Source: Cryptomeria japonica
Taxonomy: Eukaryota > Streptophyta > Pinopsida > Cupressales > Cupressaceae
Assembly: GCF_030272615.1 (NCBI RefSeq)
Contig: NW_026728926.1
Location: 427,501 to 452,982 of the forward strand
Reading direction: 5' to 3'
Length of the DNA: 25,482 nt
Under the pieces are notes generated by a model. It worked only from the letters and a program-made list of their open reading frames with translations. It had not been told where the DNA came from and did no database searches. Position numbers and translations under genes: made by a program. Within the stretch, counting starts at the first letter, position 1. Every line of letters begins with the position of its first letter. Shown in pieces: positions 18,194 to 25,482 of the stretch.

Positions 18194-18540
18194 TTGACTG
18201 GAGCATTCTCCCCCGTGCCCCTCTAACTCGACCAATGCTGGCGCTCGAACGGTGGTAGCGCTCGGATTTTCATTGAGCGCCAGCATTGGTCGATTTAGAG
18301 GGGCATGCGAGATTCCCGAATGCTATGCGAGGGCTCTAACGGAAATGTCTATTGGTTTCGGTATGGATGCAATTGCGAGTGGTTCGGCAAAGGTAGTCGT
18401 TCCGATGCGTCCATGTCGTGGCCAAATCGATAATTCGATTTGAGCCCTCGTATAGCATTTGGGTCTCTCGATGTGATTCCGCATTCCAGTCCCTTTGGGC
18501 ACTGCTTGAGCCGCATCCCAGGGGGTTCCCTTCCCAATAA

Positions 18541-21500
18541 TCTGCCTCGCAACCCGATTGCTATGCGGTGAGGCTCCTCGGCCGCCTCGGAACTATCTGT
18601 GTATCAGACGCATCGCGGGATAAGGGGTTGGCAACGGTAGTCGCCCCAAGCGCGTCCGATGCTTGGACCATTCCGAGGCGGCCCTGAAGCCTCTTCCGTC
18701 TAGCCGTTGGGTCCTTCTCGCCGCATCCCTCGCCTCGCACCCCGATTGCTATGCGGTGAGGCTCCTCGGCCGCCTCGGAACTATCTGTGTATCGGACGCG
18801 TCGCGGGATAAGGGGTTGTCACTGGTAGTCGCCCCAAGCGCGTCCGATGCTTGGACCATTCCGAGGCGGCCCTGAAGCCTCTTCCGTCTAGCCGTTGGGT
18901 CCTTCTCGCCGCATCCCTCGCCTCGCACCCCGATTGCTATGCGGTGAGGCTCCTCGGCCGCCTCGGAACTATCTGTGTATCGGACGCGTCGCGGGATAAG
19001 GGGTTGTCATTGGTAGTCGCCCCAAGCGCGTCCGATGCTTGGACCATTCCGAGGCGGCCCTGAAGCCTCTTCCGTCTAGCCGTTGGGTCCTTCTCGCCGC
19101 ATCCCTCGCCTCGCACCCCGATTGCTATGCGGTGAGGCTCCTCGGCCGCCTCGGAACTATCTGTGTATCGGACGCGTCGCGGGATAAGGGGTTGTCACTG
19201 GTAGTCGCCCCAAGCGCGTCCGATGCTTGGACCATTCCGAGGCGGCCCTGAAGCCTCTTCCGTCTAGCCGTTGGGTCCTTCTCGCCGCATCCCTCGCCTC
19301 GCACCCCGATTGCTATGCGGTGAGGCTCCTCGGCCGCCTCGGAACTATCTGTGTATCGGACGCGTCGCGGGATAAGGGGTTGTCACTGGTAGTCGCCCCA
19401 AGCGCGTTCGATGCTTGGACCATTCCGAGGCGGCCCTGAAGCCTCTTCCGTCTAGCCGTTGGGTCCTTCTCGCCGCATCCCTCGCCTCGCACCCCGATTG
19501 CTATGCGGTGAGGCTCCTCGGCCGCCTTGGAACTATCTGTGTATCGGACGCGTCGCGGGATAAGGGGTTGTCACTGGTAGTCGCCCCAAGCGCGTCCGAT
19601 GCTTAGACCATTCCGAGGCGGACCCGAAGCCTCTTCCGTCTAGCCGTTGGGTCCTTCTCGCCGCATCCTTCGCCTCGCACCCCGATTGCTATGCGGTGAG
19701 GCTCCTCGGCCGCCTCGGAACTATCTGTGTATCGGACGCGTCGCGGGATAAGGGGTTGTCACTGGTAGTCGCCCCAAGCGCGTCCGATGCTTGGACCATT
19801 CCGAGGCGGACCCGAAGCCTCTTCCGTCTAGCCGTTGGGTCCTTCTCGCCGCATCCCTCGCCTCGCACCCCGATTGCTATGCGGTGAGGCTCCTCGGCCG
19901 CCTTGGAACTATCTGTGTATCGGACGCGTCGCGGGATAAGGGGTTGTCACTGGTAGTCGCCCCAAGCGCGTCCGATGCTTGGACCATTCCGAGGCGGACC
20001 CGAAGCCTCTTCCGTCTAGCCGTTGGGTCCTTCTCGCCGCATCCCTCGCCTCGCACCCCGATTGCTATGCGGTGAGGCTCCTCGGCCGCCTTGGAACTAT
20101 CTGTGTATCGGACGCGTCGCGGGATAAGGGGTTGTCACTGGTAGTCGCCCCAAGCGCGTCCGATGCTTGGACCATTCCGAGGCGGACCCGAAGCCTCTTC
20201 CGTCTAGCCGTTGGGTCCTTCTCGCCGCATCCCTCGCCTCGCACCCCGATTGCTATGCGGTGAGGCTCCTCGGCCGCCTTGGAACTATCTGTGTATCGGA
20301 CGCGTCGCGGGATAAGGGGTTGTCACTGGTAGTCGCCCCAAGCGCGTCCGATGCTTGGACCATTCCGAGGCGGCCCCGAAGCCTCTTCCGTGTAGCCGTT
20401 GGGTCCTTCTCGCCGCATCCCTCGCCTCGCACCCCGATTGCTATGCGGTGAGGCTCCTCGGCCGCCTTGGAACTATCTGTGTATCGGACGCGTCGTGGGA
20501 TAAGGGGTTGTCACTGGTAGTCGCCCCAAGCGCGTCCGATGCTTGGACCATTCCGAGGCGGCCCCGAAGCCTCTTCCGTGTAGCCGTTGGGTCCTTCTCG
20601 CCGCATCCCTCGCCTCGCACCCCGATTGCTATGCGGTGAGGCTCCTCGGCCGCCTTGGAACTATCTGTGTATCGGACGCGTCGCGGGATAAGGGGTTGTC
20701 ACTGGTAGTCGCCCCAAGCGCGTCCGATGCTTGGACCATTCCGAGGCGGACCTGAAGCCTCTTCCCTCTAGCCGTTGGGGCTTTCTCGCCGCATCCCTCG
20801 CCTCGCACCCTGATTGCTATGCTGTGAGGCTCCTCGGCCGCCTTGGAACTATCTGTGTATCGGACGCATCGCGGGATAAGGGGTTGGCAGTGGTAGTCGC
20901 CCCAAGCGCATCCGATGCTTGGACCATTCCGAGGCGGCCCTGCAGCCTCTTCCGTCTAGCCGTTGGGGCCATCTCGCCGCATCCCCCACCTCGCACCACG
21001 ATTGCTATGCGGTGAGGCTCCTTGGCCGCCTCGGAACTATCTGTGTATCGGACGCATCGCGGGATAAGGGGTTGTCACTGGTAGTCGCCCCAAGCGCGTC
21101 CGATGCTTGGACTATTCCGAGGCGGCCCTGCAGCCTCTTCCGTCTAGCCGTTGGGGCCATCTCGCTGCATCCCCCACCTCCTCGGCCGCCTCGGAACTAT
21201 CTGTGTATCGGACGCATCGCGGGATAAGGGGTTGGCAGTGGTAGTCGCCCCAAGCGCGTCCGATGCTTGGACTATTCCGAGGCAGCCCTGCAGCCTCTTC
21301 CGTCTAGCCTTTGGGGCCATCTCGCCGCATCCCTCGCCTCGCACCCCGATTGCTATGCGGTGAGGCTCCTCGGCCGCCTGGGAACTATCTTCGTATCGGA
21401 CGCATCGCGGGATAAGGGGTTGTCACTGGTAGTCGCCCCAAGCGCGTCCGATGCTTGGACTATTCCGAGGCGGCCCTGTGGCCTCTTCCGTCTAGCCGTT

Positions 21501-22500
21501 GGGGCCATCTCGCCGCATCCCCCACCTCGCACCCCGATTGCTATGCGGTGAGGCTCTTCGGCCGCCTTGGAACTATCTTCGTATCGGACGCATTGCGGGA
21601 TAAGGGGTTGTCACTGGTAGTGGCCCCAAGCGCGTCCGATGCTTGGACTATTCCGAGGCGGCCCTGCAGCCTCTTCCGTCTAGCCGTTGGGGCCATCTCG
21701 CCGCATCCCCCACCTCGCACCCCGATTGCTATGCGGTGAGGCTCCTCGGCCGCCTTGGAACTATCTTCGTATCGGACGCATCGCGGGATAAGGGGTTGTC
21801 ACTGGTAGTCGCCCCAAGCGCGTCCGATGCTTGGACTATTCCGACGCGGCCCTGTGGCCTCTTCCGTCTAGCCGTTGGGGCCATCTCGCCGCATCCCCCA
21901 CCTCGCACCCCGATTGCTATGCGGTGAGGCTCCTCGGCCGCCTTGGAACCATCTTCGTATCGGACGCATCGCGGGATAGGGGGCTGTCACTGGTAGTCGC
22001 CCCAAGCGTGTCCGATGCTTGGACCATTCCTAGGCGGCCCTGAAGCCTCTTCCGTCTAGCCGTTGGGGCCTTCCCGCCCCATCCCTCGCCTCGCACCCCC
22101 GATTGCTATGCGGTGAGGCTCCTCGGCCGCCTTGGAACCATCTGTGTATCGGACGCATCGCGGGATAAGGGGTTGGCACTGGCAGTCGCCCCAAGCGCGT
22201 CCGATGCTTGGACCATTCCGAGGTGGCCCTGAAGCCTCTTCCGTCTAGCCGTTGGGGCCTTCCCGCCCCATCCCTCGCCTCGCACCCCGATTGATATGCG
22301 GTGAGGCTCCTCGGCCGCCTTGGAACTATCTGTGTATCGGACGCATCGCGGGATAAGGGGTTGGCACTGGTAGTCGTCCCAATCGCATCCGATGCTTGGA
22401 CCATTCCGAGGCGGCCCTGCAGCCTCTTCCGTTTAGCCGTCGGGGCCTTCCCGCCGCATCCCTCGCCTCGCATCCCGATTCCTATGCGGTGAGTCTTCTC
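18541..22500 (+). repeat. 188-bp tandem array, about 21 units
   Basis: GATTGCTATGCGGTGAGGCT starts at 18556 and recurs every 188 bp to 21000. The next unit is 160 bp because of a 28-bp deletion at 21180/21181. The period then resumes at 21348, 21536, 21724, 21912, 22101 (one extra C), 22289 and a decaying 22477. A unit contains CTCGGCCGCCTCGGAACTAT, CTGTGTATCGGACGCGTCGC, GGGATAAGGGGTTGTCACTG, GTAGTCGCCCCAAGCGCGTC, CGATGCTTGGACCATTCCGA and CCGTCTAGCCGTTGGGTCC. Left units are nearly identical; right units diverge progressively. Open frames of 63-94 codons recur every 188 bp, but 188 is not a multiple of three and nothing about them looks coding. Confidence 0.96.
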
Positions 22501-23175
22501 GGCCGCCGCGGAACTATACCTGTTATTGCTACTGCATCCTTCGGCTGGTAACCTCCTCTGCCGCCTTGGAACGTTCTCTTTGTCGGACGCGTCGCGGGAT
22601 AAGGGGTTGGCACTGGTAGTCGCCCCAAGCGCGCCCGATGCATAGACCGCTCCGAGTCGACCTTGCTTTCAGCCTCTCACATGCATAGACCTCTCTGAGT
22701 CGACCCTGCAGCCTCTCACGTTTAGCCTTTGGAATCTCGCCTCACAACATGATTGCTATCCTTGATGCATCCCTTGCCTCGAGCCCTGATTGCTTTCTTG
22801 GCTGCATCCCTCCTCTCCTCACAGCCCGGTTGTCATCACTGCTTCATCCGTCGCTTCATGCATTCTGGCTGCTGGGCCCTTCCCACCGCACACCTCGATT
22901 GCTATCTCTTCTGCATCACACACCCCGATTGCTATCTCTGCTACATCCCTCGGCTCTCACTTCTGCATCCTTCGCCTCACACCTCGATTGCTATCAATGC
23001 TGCATCCGTAACCTCACACCCCGATTGCTATGCGGGGAGGCTCCTTGGCCGCCTTGGAAATTTCTGTGTGTCGGACGCACCGCGGGATAAGGGGTTGGCA
23101 CTGGTAGTCGCCCCAAGTGCGCCCGATTCTTAGACCGCTTCGAGGTGACCTCGTAGCCTCTTTCGTCCAGGCTTC
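22501..23175 (+). repeat. Decayed edge of the 188-bp array with short ATTGCTATC repeats
   Basis: Two partial, diverged 188-bp units are recognisable at about 22551-22665 and 23023-23170, each with CGCGGGATAAGGGGTTGGCA or a close variant. Between them (22740-23020) the words CCTCGATTGCTATC, ATGATTGCTATCC and CCCTGATTGC recur every 30-50 bp with CATCC and CTCACA, a local amplification of just the unit's start. This is typical of array margins, where homogenisation is weak. Confidence 0.75.
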
Positions 23176-23990
23176 CTGCCTTCAACGCCCTTTTTACACC
23201 TCGATTGCTATGCGCGGGCTCGTTGGCGTCTATCACCTCTCTGCGAAGAGTGGCACGATGATTGTTGGGGTAAATCGTAGCAGTCCGATCTCTGGCCTTG
23301 GGCCATTGTGAGGGCTGATCGATTTCCTGTGCGCATCTCGTGTTCGCCCAGTAACAGACTCGACGACTTGTAATCGGTCTTGTTCCCGATTGTTCCTGGA
23401 GGTAGTCTTCGGAACTCTTGGATTTGACCTGTCACTCGAACTGTCCTCTTCCGAGGATGCTTGTGTGTGTGTGCTTGTGCCATTTCCTTGGCGGTATTAA
23501 CGAGATATTAAAGAGCGGAGTGAGCGCCTCGCCCAGCTATGTTTGGGGCTCTCACTCCCTTACCCGGTGTGCGATCGCTTTGCACGTAGGTTGCGGAGCA
23601 TCGCGACTCTTTCGATGTTTGGCGGTTGTCTTCCGGTGATGCGTTGGTCCCGAAGTGCACGTTACTAGCATTTCTGCCATTGTTCTCGATCTTTGGCACG
23701 TTCCTTCGTTGCAATTGGATATATATCTCCGTTTATACGCGCAGGCTTCTCCCGCCTATTCAGCGCTGTCCCACTCTCAGCACTCTCGTGGTCTCCTTGG
23801 CTTCTCTCTCCCGTGAGCGAGCTCTCTTCTCGAGTCTTTTCCATGTCCCATGGAGGTTGCCTTGCGAAATTCGGGCACACAAACGTGACCGGATAAGAGC
23901 GGAATTGCCTATGAGGAGAAGCTCACCTTAGGGAGCAGCAATGCCGAGTGTTTCGACAGAGGGTAGAGGGGGCGTTGTTTGGGCGGTTGC
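23176..23990 (+). other. Low-copy 5' ETS segment
   Basis: No internal repeats that I can see, apart from a short TGTGTGTGTG run at 23463. It is T/C-rich in the plus sense with several pyrimidine stretches. Open frames here are short and overlap on both strands. I recognise no gene, promoter core or structured RNA. Confidence 0.5.
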
Positions 23991-25300
23991 ACAAAAGAGT
24001 GCTACGTTTGCACTGAAGGTTGCTTCTTCGTCTCCGACGAACTCTTCGAGGCAAAAAAGCTTGTTTACGGGGTCGAGGTGGGACTGTTCGTGCGAGTTGC
24101 GCCACCAAAAGTGCGTAGGGGGCATATACCTGGGAAATGGATGTCTCTGAGTGGCCTTACTCGGTCGCGTGCACGGTGCATTCTCTAACGGCAGGACTGT
24201 CGCGAGCATGTGCGGTTCGGATGTTTTCGGGTAAAGGGTTCCGTACGGGATGTTCTTCCCAGGCTCCTGTGAACCGAGACTCTGCATCGTCATGCTCCGG
24301 CTCCCGTGGGTGCTTCATGCCTCGTCGAGCTGTTTGTCGTGGACGATTAAGGCCGAGGCCTTCCTTCGAGAGGGGAATTGTTCAGGCTGGTCGAGGCGGG
24401 ATTGTTCGTGCGGGGTGCACCACCAAAAGTGCGTAGGGGGCATATGCCTGGGAAATGGATGTCTCTGAGTGGCCTTACTCGGTCGCGTGCACGGTGCACA
24501 GTCTCACGGCATGACTGTCGCGAGCATCGACGGTGCGGTGGTTTTCGGGTAACCGGGTTCCGTACGGGATGTTCTTCCCAGGCTCCTGTGAACCGAGGCC
24601 CCTTGTCGTCGTGCTCCGGCCCGCAGAGGGTCCCGTTCCCCCATCGGGAGGGTCGCAGTGGTCACGGAGAATGGTTACCCAAGTCGCGCTCGGAAGGGAA
24701 TGATTTGTGCATCGGTCGAGATGTGCTCGTCTGTGCGGGTTGCACCACAACATGTGTGTAGGGGGCATATACCTGGGAAATGGATGTCTCTGAGTGGCCT
24801 TACAATTGAGGTGGCTGCGTGCACGGTGTCGCCTGTTCAGATAGACGCGTCGTGAGCGGGGGCGTTTGGGAGTTTTCGGGTAAAGGGTTCCGTACGGGAT
24901 GTTCTTCCCAGGTGCTTGTGAACCGGAGCTCCTTGATGCCACGTTCCGACTTTCACACGTCTTTTCCTTCCAGCGCGATGTTCTTCGTCGGCGCTTGGCG
25001 AGAGAGCCGGGCGACGGAAAATTGTTCTGTGCGGTCGAGGATGGCTTTTCTGTGCGGGGTGCGCCACTCCAAGTGTGTAGGGGGCATATGCCTGGGAAAT
25101 GGATGTCTCTGAGTGGCCTTACAATTGAGGTGGTCGCGCGCACGACGCATTTTGCACAGATTCGACATTCGCGAGTAGGTTCGGCTTTGAGACCGAGGGT
25201 AAAGGGCTCCGTACGGGATAATCTTCCCAGGTGCTTGTGAACCGAAGCTCCCTGTCATACCTCTCCGGCCTGCACTCGTATTTTCCTCGCTCTGGGTCTT
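23991..25300 (+). repeat. Four tandem units of about 320 bp next to 18S
   Basis: Anchors GGGGGCATAT at 24118, 24436, 24761 and 25080 (steps 318, 325, 319) and CCGTACGGGA at 24241, 24560, 24890 and 25209 (steps 319, 330, 319) define the units. Conserved blocks are TGCGTAGGGGGCATATACCT, GGGAAATGGATGTCTCTGAG, TGGCCTTAC, TTTTCGGGTAAAGGGTTCCG, CGGGATGTTCTTCCCAGG and TGTGAACCG. The segments between are poorly conserved. The alternation of constant and variable blocks suggests either old duplication with selection on the blocks or partial gene conversion. Confidence 0.9.
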
Positions 25301-25478
25301 GAGGAGCACACTGCCCAGTTCCCGCATCTCCGTCCTTGGTCAACTTTGGGATGCGGGCGGGTTTTGTTCGATTGCAAGGATGGGCCGCATGCTTTCTAAT
25401 TTTGGTTTCCCATGAGGGCGGGTCTGCCTCGCGGTCTCTCTGGCAGAGGTCCGGGGCGGCCCGCTCGTGGCCGGAAGC
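25301..25478 (+). other. 3' end of the 5' ETS
   Basis: A short low-copy sequence leading to the 18S start, with GGATGCGGGCGGGTTTTG, a T-rich patch (TTTCTAATTTTGGTTTCCCA) and the GC-rich GGTCCGGGGCGGCCCGC close to the end. The GC-rich part could form a hairpin (GGGC/GCCC). No gene recognised. Confidence 0.5.
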
Positions 25479-25482
25479 TACC
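25479..25482 (+). rRNA. First bases of 18S rRNA (inferred, truncated by window end)
   Basis: The window ends AAGCTACC. Plant 18S rRNA starts TACCTGGTTGATCC and is commonly preceded by GC. Four bases alone prove nothing; the call rests on the upstream promoters, the ETS-like arrays and the linked 5S genes. The next bases should be TGGTTGATCC. Confidence 0.5.

Larger units (their letters stand above)
17117..18540 (+). repeat. Three long promoter blocks (441-490 bp apart)
   Basis: Each block contains GAAGTCGGAAGT-like sequence, ATCGGACAAATAACTTATAT and GGGG, then CTCGACC/GTCGATT words and GCTGGTGCTCGA. A downstream segment follows with GATTGCTATGC (17392; altered at about 17834 and 18318), GGTAGTCG (17467, about 17908, 18390) and TCTAGCTTTTGGGT. 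Promoter cores are at 17248, 17689 and 18179. The blocks are much more diverged from one another than the units of the 157- or 311-bp arrays. The downstream segments are collinear with the 188-bp unit to the right. Confidence 0.75.
18185..25478 (+). other. Inferred 5' external transcribed spacer of the 35S pre-rRNA
   Basis: The region from the last promoter-like core to the inferred 18S start, about 7.3 kb. It contains the 188-bp array, its degenerate edge, a low-copy stretch and the roughly 320-bp array. If transcribed, it would be removed from the pre-rRNA during processing. This is long for a plant 5' ETS. An unrecognised promoter farther right would shorten it. Confidence 0.6.

Noticed and set aside
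18663-22043. Recurring 63-94-codon frames in the 188-bp array, resembling a family of small repeated proteins
   Set aside because: They are the same repeat read once per unit. 188 is not divisible by three, frames end in the next unit, and no ribosome-binding or splice context is evident.
18600-22420. ATAAGGGG in each 188-bp unit, with ATCGGAC exactly 14 bases before GGGG as in the promoters
   Set aside because: Tempting as a degenerate Pol I promoter, but the unit aligns collinearly with the segment downstream of the promoters (TATGGACTCGACC region at about 17437). TATATA is missing, so the match is probably coincidence.
23460-23480. TGTGTGTGTG run as a microsatellite feature
   Set aside because: Only about ten bases long and isolated, so not informative.

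Overview
This window is almost certainly a nuclear ribosomal DNA intergenic spacer (26S-18S IGS) from a land plant. I see no credible protein-coding gene. Three sequence facts support this. (1) Two intact 118-nt 5S rRNA genes lie on the minus strand (3288-3405 and 11225-11342). (2) Thirteen copies of TATATAGGGG, the core of the plant RNA polymerase I promoter, lie on the plus strand between 14053 and 18188. (3) The last four bases (25479-25482) read TACC, preceded by GC, as expected for the first bases of a plant 18S rRNA. The 26S gene would lie left of position 1, so the spacer exceeds 25.4 kb. A 5S gene inside the IGS (L-type arrangement) together with a very long repetitive IGS suggests a non-flowering land plant. 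A gymnosperm is my best guess; a fern or bryophyte is possible. From memory of the gymnosperm literature, 5S on the strand opposite to 18S has been reported for Podocarpus, whereas Ginkgo and Ephedra have it on the same strand. I cannot name the species.

Layout, left to right. 1-4660 and 7915-12597 are two nearly identical copies of a block. Each holds a GC-rich compound repeat built from GGTGCGCACC-like palindromes, punctuated by AT-rich modules with long T tracts. A minus-strand 5S gene follows, then a degenerate A/C-rich segment, then a C-rich CACCC minisatellite. Between them, 4661-7914 holds more of the same compound repeat without a 5S gene. 12598-13790 continues the CACCC minisatellite.

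13790-18540 is the promoter domain. It contains a 157-bp array with six promoter-like sites, a 52/38-bp array (15042-15668) with none, a 311-bp array with four sites, an alternating 50/56-bp array, and three longer blocks each with one site.

18541-22500 is an array of about 21 units of 188 bp. 22501-23175 is its decayed edge. 23176-23990 is low-copy sequence. 23991-25300 holds four units of about 320 bp. The final 180 bp leads into 18S. If the last promoter (18179-18188) is the gene promoter, the 5' external transcribed spacer is about 7.3 kb and contains both of these arrays.

How the parts would work together: Pol I would initiate at one or more of the tandem promoters and transcribe rightward through the 5' ETS into 18S-5.8S-26S. 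Pol III would transcribe the two 5S genes leftward using internal control regions, stopping at T6 tracts. The arrays between are the kind of sequence that evolves by unequal crossing-over and gene conversion. Many long open frames occur on both strands; they are by-products of stop-poor, GC-rich repeats and are not annotated as genes.
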